This document shows positions 34,697 to 43,404 of a stretch of 64,000 nt of DNA, piece by piece. Where the stretch lies: contig JAXLXF010000039.1 of assembly GCA_046328125.1 (NCBI GenBank), positions 6,967 through 70,966 on the forward strand, read 5' to 3'. The stretch's first letter is position 1. Each line of letters opens with the position of its first letter. The notes below the pieces were generated by a model. The model saw only the letters and a list, made by a program, of their open reading frames with translations. It was not told the origin of the DNA and searched no databases. This stretch comes from JADZEM01 sp046328125 (GTDB lineage Bacteria; Chloroflexota; UBA6077; JACCZL01). The translations under genes and the position numbers were made by a program.

Positions 34697-35707
34697 CTAC
34701 CGGTGGTGCGCCGACAGGTGGCTCGCCAGCAGGTCTTCCGCCCAGTCGTTCGTGAAGTCGCGCCAGACCGAGTGGACGTGGTTCGAGTCGTTCTGGGTGT
34801 TGTCGTACTCCAGCATGAAGGTCGGCCCCTTCACGCTGTAATAGTGTCCGTTTCCGAACGCCCTCTCGGTGGGACCGGCCCAGGCGAACGTCACCCGGTC
34901 CAGGCCAGCCTCCTCGATGCGCGACCATTCCTGGCCGGACAGGTCGTCAGCCGCCCGCTCGACGTACTGGCGCATCAGCCGGACCAGCAGGTCACGCTGG
35001 CCGCCGTTCATCGCGCCGAGCCCCAGCCCGGCCGGCGTCATCTCCGGCGTGACCGTGCGGTAGTTCTTGGTCAGCAGATCGGCCGGCGCGACCGGATCGA
35101 CGATGGCGATGGCGCGCTGGTCGGAGTCCAGGCTCTGGACTAGCTCGCGGGCCAGATCCTCCTCCTCGGGGAGGGTGCGCAGGCCGGTCTCGGGGCCGTA
35201 TTTCACCTGCGAGGGGTTCGCCCCGAAGAAGAGCGGCAATGGCGAGATCAGGTCGCCGTCCACCACCGTGAAGTGGAACCCGATGTGGTGGCCGCCCACC
35301 CGCCAGGCCCACGGCTCGCGCCCGCCCGGCTGCCCGAAGACCGAGAAGTAGTAGCGCAGCGGATTGCGGTCCCAGCGCTCCTCGCCCGGCCGCTCGATGT
35401 GCTCTTCCAGGCGCAGCATCGTCTCCAGGGCGATGATCTTGCGCGCCTGCCGGTACCCACGCTCCGAGAGCCCGGTCGCCATCAGCGCGAACGCCAGCTC
35501 TTGCTGGGCAGGCGTCATGTTGATGAGCAGCAAGCCGTTCCGCTCGACCGGCGTGTAGTGCCAGAGGTAGCGCTCGTCGCCCGCGAAAGAGAATGTCGCG
35601 GCAGCGCGCTGCCACGGCGTGAGCGAGTCGACGAAGCGATTGGCTGCGTCTGCCATCCGTTGTGCCGCTGCCGGTGCGCGCTGCGCGCTCCCAATCTCGA
35701 TAGCCAT
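34697..35707 (-). CDS. DUF3500 family protein
   Basis: A 336-aa protein matching DUF3500. Landmarks are LTPWQRAAATFSFAGDERYLWHYTP, GGHHIGFHFTVVDGD, the lid-like FFGANPSQVKYGP, and the C-terminal NGHYYSVKGPTFMLEYDNTQNDSNHVHSVWRDF. The conserved His/Asp/Asn clusters suggest a metal- or heme-handling enzyme, but the family has no assigned activity known to me. No signal peptide is seen here. It is upstream of the XRE-PBP regulator on the same strand (109 bp apart). Confidence 0.85.
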   Translation of the reverse strand: MAIEIGSAQRAPAAAQRMADAANRFVDSLTPWQRAAATFSFAGDERYLWHYTPVERNGLLLINMTPAQQELAFALMATGLSERGYRQARKIIALETMLRLEEHIERPGEERWDRNPLRYYFSVFGQPGGREPWAWRVGGHHIGFHFTVVDGDLISPLPLFFGANPSQVKYGPETGLRTLPEEEDLARELVQSLDSDQRAIAIVDPVAPADLLTKNYRTVTPEMTPAGLGLGAMNGGQRDLLVRLMRQYVERAADDLSGQEWSRIEEAGLDRVTFAWAGPTERAFGNGHYYSVKGPTFMLEYDNTQNDSNHVHSVWRDFTNDWAEDLLASHLSAHHR

Positions 35708-36060
35708 CCGGTGACTCCCCTCGTTGCGGTGACCGTTGGTGTCGGCAGCATAGCAGGATCGGCGGCGTTCAGGTATGCGGTATCACCGCCGCCGTCACCC
35801 GCCAGCGCGGCGCGGACATCTTCATAGAGAACACGCGCCATTACCCGGCTGGCGAGCAGCTCCACCACATGGTGGACAGGGAGGACGGTTACGCATTCAC
35901 CCTCGCCCAGATCTCCTCTCGCCTTCGCTGGAGCGGAGGTCTGGCTCAACTGAGGGCGGCGGCTGGCCAGAAACGGGGCCTGAGGTCACTCACCCGGCTT
36001 CCTAAGCTCAGAACAGCGGTCGTGCCCCGCATGAGGGTACGCCACATAGACGACGACAAA
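35708..36060. other. Gene-poor region, possible gene relic
   Basis: No confident gene. Both strands stay open across 35780-35940: the minus strand reads VTVLPVHHVVELLASRVMARV and the plus strand GADIFIENTRHYPAGEQ. Neither has a start with a ribosome-binding site, and they are antisense to each other. This may be the remains of a small gene. Confidence 0.3.
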
Positions 36061-36092
36061 GGCCGCCGTCCCCGGCGTCGGGGAGGGCGGCC
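36061..36092 (-). terminator. Terminator-like hairpin of the aldehyde oxidoreductase gene
   Basis: GGCCGCC-gt-CCCC-ggcgtc-GGGG-ag-GGCGGCC lies 24 bp beyond the stop codon in the direction of transcription, followed on that strand by TTT. Confidence 0.6.
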
Positions 36093-36115
36093 GTAGTGTG
36101 TGGAGCGCGTGGGGA

Positions 36116-38005
36116 CTACGCTTTGGCGGCGAGCGCCCCCGCGTACTGCTCCAGGCCTAGCTCCTTCAGCGTCTCGGGCGTCGGGACGCCGTTCTCGTCC
36201 CAGCCGTTCCGCTTGTAGTGCCACTTCACCGCGGCGTAAGTCGCCGCCTCGTCCAGCGGCTTGCCGGTGGCCGAGTTGTTGTTGCGGAACTCCTGGAAGA
36301 ACCGCTTCGGCAGCACGTCCGTGCTGGCGTCAACCCCCTCGCGGAGGTTGAAGATCCGCGCCATCGTCGCCGTGCGCCAGCCCACCTCGAAGATCTCGTT
36401 AATGTCCACGTCCCAGCCCGTCATGCCGTTCACCACGCTCACCATCTGGGACGGCGAGTACGGCAGGAAGTGGCAGAGCCCCACCGAGTCGCAGAAGTGA
36501 CGCCAGGTCGTGAACGACCAGTGCAGCTCCAGCTTGTTCTCGTCGAAGCCGTGCGGCTGGATCGTCTTCAGATCCGGGTTGTACTCCCGCATCCGGTTCA
36601 TGAACGGGCCTTCGGCCACGGCCGCCACGTCATGCATGTTGTGCATGTGGTCCGCGCCGGTCGGCGAGACCATGTAGCCCATGCCGAGCGCGTGCTTGAT
36701 GCGCGGCTCGTGGAGCGGGAACTCCTGGCCCTTGACGTGCATCACGAGCTGATCGGCGCCCTTCCCAATCTTCTGAGCCGCCCGGTACGAGCCCTCAGCC
36801 AGGAGGTCGGCCAGCGGGTTGGAGCGGTGGCCGATCGCGTCCACCATCGCCATCATCGCGTCGGCGTCGCCGAACTTCAGCTCGACGCCGAAGTCGTCCT
36901 TCGTGATGAGGCCCTTCTCGAACGCCTCCATCGCCCAGGCGATCACCATGCCGGTTGAGATCGAGTCCAGGCCGAGGGCGGCCGTCCGCTCGTTCGCCTT
37001 CGCCAGCGCGATCAGGTCGTCGATGCCGCAGTTGTTGCCGAGGGCGGACAGGCTCTCGTACTCCGGACCGCCGTAGATCGGATCGACCTTGATCCCTCTG
37101 GAGGTATCCTCAACCTGGACGACCCGCTTGCAGCGCACCGCGCACGCGTAGCACGTGTCCCGCTTGATCAGGATCGTGTCCCGCATGGTGGTGCCGGTGA
37201 TCTTCTCGTTGCCCTCGAAGGAGCCTTCCTGGAAGTTGAAGGTCGGCAGGCCGCCAGCCATGCTCAGTGCCCGCAGACCGCCGGATGTGCCGACGTCGTG
37301 GAAGTGCCAGGTCAGATCCAGGTTCTCGGTCATCCACTTGGCGAGATCCAGGCTCGGCTTCCGGTCGTTGACCGGCAGGGCACCCTTCGACTTGAACGCC
37401 AGGCCCTTCAGGTTCTTCGAGCCCATCACCGCGCCGACGCCGGTCCGCCCGGCGAAGTGGGAGAGGTCGTTCACGACGCAGGCGAACCGGACGAGGTTCT
37501 CGCCGGCCGGACCGATCAGCGAGGTCCGCGCGGCCTTGTCGCCGACCTCCGCGCGGATCTTCTCTTCGGCCTCCGCGATGTCCAGGCCCCAGACCGCCGA
37601 GCCGTCGCGGATCTCGACCTTGTCGTTGGTGATCCAGATGTAGCTCGGCTTCGCGGCCTTGCCCCGCACCACGACGGCGTCGTAGCCGGCTCGCTTCAGC
37701 TCGGAGCCGGCGTAGCCGCCAGCCTCGGCGCTGCCGATACCACCCGTCAGCGGGCTCTTGGCCCCGACGCCGTTTCGGCCCTGCCCGCTAAAGGTCGAGC
37801 CGGTCACGATGCCCGGCGCCATCACGAAGATGTTCTCCGGCCCGAACGGATCGGCGCCCGGCGGCACGAGCGTCAGCAGGTAGTGGGCGACCAGCGCCCG
37901 ACCGCCCATCATCTTTCGGTAAAACGCGTCGTCGGGCTCCTCGACCCAGTGCCGGCCCTCTGTCAGGTCGACATGCAGGATCTTGCCCGTAAAGCCGTGC
38001 GCCAT
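36116..38005 (-). CDS. Tungsten/molybdenum aldehyde:ferredoxin oxidoreductase
   Basis: A 629-aa AOR-family enzyme that oxidises aldehydes to acids using a bis-pterin tungsten (or molybdenum) centre and one 4Fe-4S cluster. ATG 38005 (MAHGFTGKILHVDLTEG) has GGAGG upstream; the longer frame adds 19 unrelated residues. Cluster ligands Cys285, Cys288 and Cys292 (CYACAVRC) and Cys511 (GLCHF) are present. Pterin-binding blocks are visible: GRALVAHYLL, FSGQGRNGVGAKSPLTGGIGSAEAGG, GRTGVGAVMGSKNLKGLAF, and GLDSISTGMVIAWAMEA. Unlike many partners, no small ferredoxin-like subunit is adjacent. A MarR gene lies upstream on the same strand. Confidence 0.92.
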   Translation of the reverse strand: MAHGFTGKILHVDLTEGRHWVEEPDDAFYRKMMGGRALVAHYLLTLVPPGADPFGPENIFVMAPGIVTGSTFSGQGRNGVGAKSPLTGGIGSAEAGGYAGSELKRAGYDAVVVRGKAAKPSYIWITNDKVEIRDGSAVWGLDIAEAEEKIRAEVGDKAARTSLIGPAGENLVRFACVVNDLSHFAGRTGVGAVMGSKNLKGLAFKSKGALPVNDRKPSLDLAKWMTENLDLTWHFHDVGTSGGLRALSMAGGLPTFNFQEGSFEGNEKITGTTMRDTILIKRDTCYACAVRCKRVVQVEDTSRGIKVDPIYGGPEYESLSALGNNCGIDDLIALAKANERTAALGLDSISTGMVIAWAMEAFEKGLITKDDFGVELKFGDADAMMAMVDAIGHRSNPLADLLAEGSYRAAQKIGKGADQLVMHVKGQEFPLHEPRIKHALGMGYMVSPTGADHMHNMHDVAAVAEGPFMNRMREYNPDLKTIQPHGFDENKLELHWSFTTWRHFCDSVGLCHFLPYSPSQMVSVVNGMTGWDVDINEIFEVGWRTATMARIFNLREGVDASTDVLPKRFFQEFRNNNSATGKPLDEAATYAAVKWHYKRNGWDENGVPTPETLKELGLEQYAGALAAKA

Positions 38006-38169
38006 GCCGCTCGCCTCCAGGTCTGGCGTGTCTTGCTTGCAGGACTCGATGATACCACTCACGGTACGATAGAGCGCGCGATGGTGGCGGAATTGGCGCT
38101 GGTGCGCCGGCGATACGAGCGAGCAATCGGCACGGATCTGTCAAATGAACGCGATTGTCTTACTTGTCT

Positions 38170-38188
38170 TGTTGTTACCATGACAACA
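38170..38188. promoter_or_regulatory. Candidate operator before the aldehyde oxidoreductase gene
   Basis: TGTTGT (38170-38175) and ACAACA (38183-38188) form an inverted repeat with a 7-bp spacer in the gap between the MarR stop and the AOR start. On the minus strand it lies upstream of a TTGACA hexamer (38136-38141 region). It could bind the MarR protein or another regulator; inferred only. Confidence 0.35.
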
Positions 38189-38210
38189 CAGCGCGCTTGC
38201 AACCGGTGCG

Positions 38211-38654
38211 TCATTCTGGGCGCCGTGAGAGCCGCTCCAACAACGCGGCGGCGCGAGCCAGCACCCGGAGATCCGCCGCGGGCAGCGCGGCGAGCCGTTT
38301 GGTGAGCGACGCGGTTCGCCGGACGCGCCCTTCTTCCAACAACTGACGGCCGGCGGACGTTGCGCTCAGCAGGATCTGGCGCCGGTCTGTCAGGTCCGTC
38401 TCGCGCGTGACCAGCCCGTCGCGTTCGAGGGCCGCCACCAGGCGCGTCATCGTCGGGGGGCGGACCTGCTCGGCGGCGGCCAGCGCCCCGAGCGTCAACG
38501 GCCCGCCGAACACGATGACCGAGAGCGCGGAAAGTCGAGGCGCCGTGAGCCCGCTGGCGGCGTCCTCGACGCGCAGGCGCCGCAGGAGATGAATCGCCGC
38601 CGAGTGGAGCCGGTCGGCCACCAGCTCCGGCGCCAGATCGTCGGCCGGGGTCAC
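38211..38654 (-). CDS. MarR-family transcription regulator
   Basis: A 147-aa winged-helix repressor. GTG 38654 follows GGGAGG at 5 nt. The DNA-binding block is LTLGALAAAEQVRPPTMTRLVAALERDGLVTRETDLTDRRQILLSATSAG, with the DRR wing motif. It lies 205 bp upstream of the aldehyde oxidoreductase on the same strand and is divergent from the glyoxalase gene, whose promoter region contains a strong MarR-like palindrome. It may sense an aldehyde or phenolic compound and control both. Confidence 0.88.
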   Translation of the reverse strand: MTPADDLAPELVADRLHSAAIHLLRRLRVEDAASGLTAPRLSALSVIVFGGPLTLGALAAAEQVRPPTMTRLVAALERDGLVTRETDLTDRRQILLSATSAGRQLLEEGRVRRTASLTKRLAALPAADLRVLARAAALLERLSRRPE

Positions 38655-38712
38655 AGCTACCTCCCGCTTTGTGACGCATCGTACCGCCCCGAAACCCGGG
38701 CGTTCGCCGCGC

Positions 38713-38819
38713 CGTGGGCTAAAAGCCCACGTCTACCGTCATGGCGTCGCGCCGCGACGCCGACGCATATCATCTGTCGCAGAGCGACAACTGAGTGTAG
38801 GCGGGGCTTTCAAGCCCCG
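38713..38819. repeat. Interspersed repeat family A, copy A4
   Basis: The left end is CGTGGGCT-aaa-AGCCCACG (38713-38731), then GTCTAC. The middle has GGCGTCGCG/CGCGACGCC and TGTCGC-aga-GCGACA hairpins. The right end is GTAGG then CGGGGCTT-TC-AAGCCCCG (38802-38819). It lies between the divergent MarR and glyoxalase genes. Confidence 0.8.
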
Positions 38820-38920
38820 ACGGAGCCCCAGGACCCAACGCCGCGAAGAGATGCCCAACGTCCGCCCAAAGTCCGTTCATCCGGTTGTTGCGCCGGGTCA
38901 ACGCGGCCCGTACCATCGAG

Positions 38921-38941
38921 ATCGTTAGCATACCTAACGAT
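38921..38941 (+). promoter_or_regulatory. Perfect 8-bp palindromic operator before the glyoxalase gene
   Basis: ATCGTTAG (38921-38928), 5-bp spacer CATAC, CTAACGAT (38934-38941). It ends 7 bp before the ribosome-binding site of the glyoxalase gene. The size and symmetry fit a MarR dimer site, and a marR gene is divergently placed 270 bp away. Confidence 0.6.
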
Positions 38942-38962
38942 TTGGCTGGAGGACAGCGCCAC

Positions 38963-39400
38963 ATGGCTGCCGAGCAGGCTTCCTCTCCGAGCGCATCCAC
39001 GTCCGAGTCCGCCGGGCCGGGCATCAGCCGCATCGGCCAGATCGCCGTGCCGATCCGCGATCTCGACCGGGCGGTCGCCTTCTACCGGGACGTCCTCGGC
39101 CTGACGCTGCTGTTCCAGGCGCCGCCGGGGCTCGCCTTCTTCCTGTGCGGCGGAGTACGGCTAATGCTCAGCCGGCCCGAGTCGCCCGAGCACGACCACC
39201 CGGCCTCGATCCTCTACTACGTGGTGGACGACCTGCCGGCCGCCTGGGCAGCGGTCACGGCGCGCGGCGCCAAGGGCACGTCGGAGCCGCACCTGATCGC
39301 GAAGCTGCCGGACCACGACCTCTGGATGGGGTTCGTGGAGGACAGCGAAGGCAACACGCTGGGCCTGATGAGCGAAGTGCGGGCGGCGAGTAACGAGTAA
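38963..39400 (+). CDS. Glyoxalase/VOC-family protein
   Basis: A 145-aa vicinal-oxygen-chelate protein. ATG 38963 follows GGAGG (38948-38952). Two paired beta-alpha-beta-beta-beta units are visible: GQIAVPIRDLDRAVAFYRDVLGLTLLFQAP and SILYYVVDDLPAAWAAVTARGAK, ending GFVEDSEGNTLGLMSEV, where Glu near the end is a usual metal ligand. Family members act as glyoxalases, dioxygenases or resistance proteins. Placement beside a MarR gene and an aldehyde oxidoreductase fits aldehyde detoxification, but the substrate is unknown. Confidence 0.85.
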   Translation: MAAEQASSPSASTSESAGPGISRIGQIAVPIRDLDRAVAFYRDVLGLTLLFQAPPGLAFFLCGGVRLMLSRPESPEHDHPASILYYVVDDLPAAWAAVTARGAKGTSEPHLIAKLPDHDLWMGFVEDSEGNTLGLMSEVRAASNE

Positions 39401-39432
39401 CGAGTAGCGAGGGGCGAGTAGCGAGTTGCGAG

Positions 39433-39490
39433 TAGCGAGGGGCGAGGGGGCTACGATCCCCTCGCCCCTCGCCCCTCGCCCCTCGCTACC
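39433..39490. terminator. Low-complexity hairpin between the glyoxalase and CoxL-like genes
   Basis: GTAGCGAGGGGCGAGGGG faces a run of CCCCTCGCCCCTCGC repeats ending CTCGCTAC, in the 92-bp gap between convergent genes. The preceding bases (39385-39432) are GCGAGTA-type tandem units. Probable bidirectional terminator. Confidence 0.5.
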
Positions 39491-39492
39491 CG

Positions 39493-41826
39493 CTACTTCG
39501 CGTTGTGGATCAGCTTCCAGATCTTGACCGACGTCGCCGGCATGTCCAGGTCGGTCACGCCGAGCGGCAGCAGCGCGTCCAGCACCGCGTTGCGCAGCGT
39601 GGGCGTGCTGCCGATGGTGCCGGCCTCGCCGACGCCCTTGACGCCGAGCGGGTTGCGGTCGGTCGTGGTGACCGTGCGATCCAACTCAAACATCGGGAGG
39701 ATGTGGGCCGTCGGGAGAGCGTAGTCCGACAGCGTGCCGGTCAGGAGCTGGCCGTCGTCGTCGTAGACGACCTCTTCGCAGAGCGCCTGCGCGACGCCCT
39801 GAACGATGCCACCGTGCCGCTGGCCGTCCAGGAGCAACGGGTTGATGACGTTGCCCACGTCGTCCACCGCGATGAACTTCTGGAGGTTGACCCGCCCGGT
39901 GTCCTTGTCGATCTCGACGACGGCGATATGGACGCCGAACGGGAAGACCGAGTCGGCCGGCTTGAAGAAACGGGTCGCCTCCAGGCCCGGCTCGTCGCCC
40001 TCGGGGACGGCGCCGCCATACGCCCGGCCCGCGATCTGGGCTAGCGTGATCGTCTTGTCGGCGACGCCGCGCGCGCTGTACCCCTCGGTTGAGATCTCGA
40101 TGTCGTCGAACGAGACTTCGAGCGCGTCGGCGGCGATCCGCTTCGCCTTGTCGCGGACCTGCTCGACGGTGATGCGCATCGCGCCGCCGCCGACCGCCGC
40201 GCCCCGGCTCCCGAACGTGCCGACACCGGTCTGGGTCATCGCGGTGTCGCCGTGGAGCACCACGATCTGCTCCATCGGCACGCCCAGCTCGTCGCCGACG
40301 ATCTGGGCCATCGCGGTTTCGGTGCCCTGACCGTGCGGCGAGGTGCCGGTGTGGACCATCACCTTGCCGGACGCCTCGACGCGGACCGTCGCGCTCTCCC
40401 ACGGCCCAAAGCCGCAGATCTCGACGTAGGCGCCGACGCCGACGCCGACGATCCGGCCCTCGTCACGCGCCTTCTTCTGCTCCTCGCGGAGCTGCGCGTA
40501 GCCGGAGACTTCCAGCGCCTTGTCGAGCGCCTTCACGTACTCGCCGGTGTCGTAGTTGGCCCCGAACGGGGTCTTGTACGGGAACTTGTCGGGCGGGATG
40601 AAGTTGACGCGGCGGACCTCGCCGGGGTCCAGGCTCAGCTCGTGAGCCACCTTGTCGATGGCGCACTCCAGGAGGTAGGTCGCCTCCGGGCGGCCAGCGC
40701 CGCGATACGCCCCGACCGGCGTCTTGTTGGTCATGACGCCCTTCAGCTCGTACGAGATGTTCTCGATGTCGTACGGGCCGGGCAGCATCAGGCCGGTCAA
40801 CATCCCCATCAGCGGCGAGACGTACTGGTAGTAGCCGCCGATGTCGCAGATCGCCGACACCTTCATGCCGGTGATGCGGCCGTCGTTCTTGGCGGCGACC
40901 TCGATGATGTCCACCTGGCCGCGACCGTGCATGGCGGCCTGGAAGTTCTCCGAGCGGGTCTCGGACCACTTGACCGGCCGGCCTGTCTTCATCGAGGCGA
41001 TGGCGACCAGCGCCTCCTCGGGCGAGACGTCCACCTTGTTGCCGAAGCCGCCGCCGACCTCGGGCGCGATCACCCGCACCTTGTTCTCGTCGATGCCGAG
41101 CAGCACCGCGAGCTTCGTCTTGACGCCGTGCGGGATCTGGGTCGAGGTCCACATCGTCAGCTCGCCAGGATCGCCGGGCCGGCCGGGGCGCCAGTCCGCC
41201 AGGCAGCCGCGCGTCTCCATCGCGACGGGGAACACGCGCTGGTTGACGACTTTCAGCGTGACGACCTTGTCGGCTGCCGCGAACGCGCCGTCCACGTCGC
41301 CGTGCGAGAGCGACTGGGTGTGCCCGACGTTCGTGCCCCAGTCCTCGTAGAGGAGCGTGGCGCCGTCTTCCATCCCCTTCTCGGGATCGACGACGGCCGG
41401 CAGCGGCGCGTAGTCCACGTCGACCAGGGCCGCGGCGTCGCGGGCGGCATAGCGGGTCTCCGCCAGCACGGCCGCGACCGGATCGCCGACGTACCGCACT
41501 TTGTCGGTCGCGAGCGGGCCACGCTCCATGTTGTGAACGTTCTGGAACGGCTCGAAGCCGAACTCGTATGGCAGCGGGCCGGTGGTCAGCCCTTCGAGAT
41601 CCTTCGCGGTGATGACGGCCACCACGCCCGGCACCTTCAGCGCCGCCGTGGAGTCGATGCCGTTCACCCTCGCGTGACCGTACGGGCTGCGCACGTACGA
41701 CAGGTGGAGCATCCCTGCCAGCTGGATGTCGTCGACGTACTGGGAGGTGCCGGTGATCAGGCGCGGATCTTCCCGACGCCGGACGGGCTGGCCCATCATC
41801 TTGGGCAACGGAGCGGTCATCGCCAT
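39493..41826 (-). CDS. Molybdopterin-binding subunit, xanthine dehydrogenase/CoxL form II type
   Basis: A 777-aa large subunit of a molybdenum hydroxylase. ATG 41826 follows AGGAGGGG. Pterin/molybdenum blocks are VGGGFGNKVDVSPEEA, the active-site loop AYRGAGR (373-379), and the catalytic Glu734 in GVGEAGTIG. AYRGAGR marks the form II CoxL-like group; the form I CO dehydrogenase loop is AYRCSFR, so CO oxidation should not be assumed. The FAD and iron-sulfur subunits, normally adjacent, are not in this window; both flanks are unrelated genes. The substrate may be an aldehyde, a purine or another heterocycle. Confidence 0.88.
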   Translation of the reverse strand: MAMTAPLPKMMGQPVRRREDPRLITGTSQYVDDIQLAGMLHLSYVRSPYGHARVNGIDSTAALKVPGVVAVITAKDLEGLTTGPLPYEFGFEPFQNVHNMERGPLATDKVRYVGDPVAAVLAETRYAARDAAALVDVDYAPLPAVVDPEKGMEDGATLLYEDWGTNVGHTQSLSHGDVDGAFAAADKVVTLKVVNQRVFPVAMETRGCLADWRPGRPGDPGELTMWTSTQIPHGVKTKLAVLLGIDENKVRVIAPEVGGGFGNKVDVSPEEALVAIASMKTGRPVKWSETRSENFQAAMHGRGQVDIIEVAAKNDGRITGMKVSAICDIGGYYQYVSPLMGMLTGLMLPGPYDIENISYELKGVMTNKTPVGAYRGAGRPEATYLLECAIDKVAHELSLDPGEVRRVNFIPPDKFPYKTPFGANYDTGEYVKALDKALEVSGYAQLREEQKKARDEGRIVGVGVGAYVEICGFGPWESATVRVEASGKVMVHTGTSPHGQGTETAMAQIVGDELGVPMEQIVVLHGDTAMTQTGVGTFGSRGAAVGGGAMRITVEQVRDKAKRIAADALEVSFDDIEISTEGYSARGVADKTITLAQIAGRAYGGAVPEGDEPGLEATRFFKPADSVFPFGVHIAVVEIDKDTGRVNLQKFIAVDDVGNVINPLLLDGQRHGGIVQGVAQALCEEVVYDDDGQLLTGTLSDYALPTAHILPMFELDRTVTTTDRNPLGVKGVGEAGTIGSTPTLRNAVLDALLPLGVTDLDMPATSVKIWKLIHNAK

Positions 41827-42139
41827 TGGTTCCCCTCCTTAGACAGAGACAAGAGCCGCTACTTCGCCAGGGGCGCGGACGGTGGGGACGTCCTACTTGT
41901 GCTATGGCAAGTGCGACAGAGACATCAGTGTAGCGCCGATGGCCCGGCATCTGCCGTTTTCGCTCGTGGCGCGGGGTCCTGGCGGGTGAGTCTGCGCCAG
42001 GCGGCACGTCCGGACGGTGGGGACGCCAGACGTGAAGGCGCTCGGCGGCGAGGGTATCGCCTCCTGACATGGTAGCCGGTCCGGGCGTGCCCCTGGCAGG
42101 AATCACGCTTGCTGGCTGGCACTGAGGACGCGCACCTCG

Positions 42140-43378
42140 CTAGCCGAGCTTCGCGAGGTCCAGCCGTTTCATGAGGCTTGGCTTGGCGTGATGACGCTCG
42201 CGCAGGGCGCTCACCTGCTCCTGAAAGCGGGAGTCGGTACCGGCGCGTTGAGCCAGGTCGCGCAGGTCGCGCAGGATGGTGACCGCGCGGTCGTACTCCT
42301 TCTGTTGCTTGGAGGCGATGAGCTGCTCCACCTGGAGCCAGAGGCTGTGCTCCTGACCGGCCAGCGACGCGAGATGGTGCTCGCGCGCACGGGCCGCCTG
42401 TTCGAGGCGACGTTTCTGCTCCTGGCGGTGTGCCTCTGCCTCCTGCGCCTTCCGCTCGGCGGTACGGGCCTGCGCCGCTTGCAACAATTGCCTGACCGTG
42501 CGGCGCGGCGAGCTCGGCGCGGCGGCCGGCGCGGTCTCCGCCCGAAAGCGACGCAACAGCTCGGCCTGCACCCGGGTGTCGCCCTGGAGCGCTCGCAGCA
42601 AGAGCGCATCCTTGCCAGACGAGGGGATCGCGCTGACCCACGCCTGCATGGCGGCAGTGGACGGTTTCCGCTCGGTCAGGGACGCGCTCGCTTCGGCCGC
42701 CACGGCCACGAGATCCTCGTCGATCTCGAGGAACCGAACCAGGCTCTCCAGCGAGGCCGTGAGCGAGCCCAGGCCAGCCGGCACGGGCATCTCCAGATTG
42801 TCGGGGTACTCGGCAGCGGCGTCGTCGGCTTCCGTGCGGACCGCGCCGTACCGCTCGTCCTGCTCAACCTCGTCGATCTCCTCGTCGTCCTCGTACAGCC
42901 CTTCGGTCTGAATGCCGCGCAGCCAGCCCAGGTACGCCGCACGGAGATCGCCGTTCATCAGGTCGGCACGCAGCGAGACGAGCGATGCCATCCAGCTGGC
43001 CCCTTCGTCGTCTTCAACCCAGCCGCCGCCACCATCTTCGTTCGAGAGCTCGAAGCTCAGAATCAGACGGTCGCCGCGTTGTCGCACCGCGAGCCCGTCG
43101 TCCTCGCTGTGGGCGAGCAGCAGCGCCGCGTCGACTGAGCTGGCCGGGAGGCCGAACATGAGGATGTGCGTGCCCCAGTTGGCGATGTAGACGTGGGCAT
43201 CGAAGAAGCGCTCCACCAGATCGAATGGATCGCCTCTGAAATCACCGTAGGAGTAGGAATTGGTGAAGCGGGTCGGGGTGATCTCGGCCCGCGACGAGAT
43301 CGACCGCAGCTCCGCCATCTGATCGCGGGTTAGCGACCGGTCGATGGCCATGAACTCGTAGTACTGGTACTCGCTCAC
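42140..43378 (-). CDS. Conserved hypothetical protein with coiled-coil tail
   Basis: A 412-aa soluble protein. GTG 43378 follows a GGGGG tract. The N-terminal half has a distinctive start, YQYYEFMAIDRSLTRDQMAELRSISSRAEITPTRF, then SYGDFRGDPFDLVERFFDAHVYIANWGTHILMFGLP. I recall this opening from a widespread family of unknown function. The middle is acidic. The C-terminal third is a long charged helix (AQARTAERKAQEAEAHRQEQKRRLEQAARAREHHL), a likely coiled coil. No partner genes adjoin it, and no catalytic motif is visible. Confidence 0.75.
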   Translation of the reverse strand: MSEYQYYEFMAIDRSLTRDQMAELRSISSRAEITPTRFTNSYSYGDFRGDPFDLVERFFDAHVYIANWGTHILMFGLPASSVDAALLLAHSEDDGLAVRQRGDRLILSFELSNEDGGGGWVEDDEGASWMASLVSLRADLMNGDLRAAYLGWLRGIQTEGLYEDDEEIDEVEQDERYGAVRTEADDAAAEYPDNLEMPVPAGLGSLTASLESLVRFLEIDEDLVAVAAEASASLTERKPSTAAMQAWVSAIPSSGKDALLLRALQGDTRVQAELLRRFRAETAPAAAPSSPRRTVRQLLQAAQARTAERKAQEAEAHRQEQKRRLEQAARAREHHLASLAGQEHSLWLQVEQLIASKQQKEYDRAVTILRDLRDLAQRAGTDSRFQEQVSALRERHHAKPSLMKRLDLAKLG

Positions 43379-43404
43379 GTTCGCCCCCTACCTGACGACA
43401 GGTC

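Noticed and set aside
35515..35949. A small minus-strand gene upstream of DUF3500
   Set aside because: Part reads plausibly (HHVVELLASRVMARVLYEDV), but the only start is TTG without a ribosome-binding site, the antisense strand is equally plausible, and it overlaps the DUF3500 start in another frame.
39493..41826. Calling this gene CO dehydrogenase large subunit (coxL)
   Set aside because: The active-site loop is AYRGAGR, not the AYRCSFR of form I CO dehydrogenase, and the other subunits are absent.
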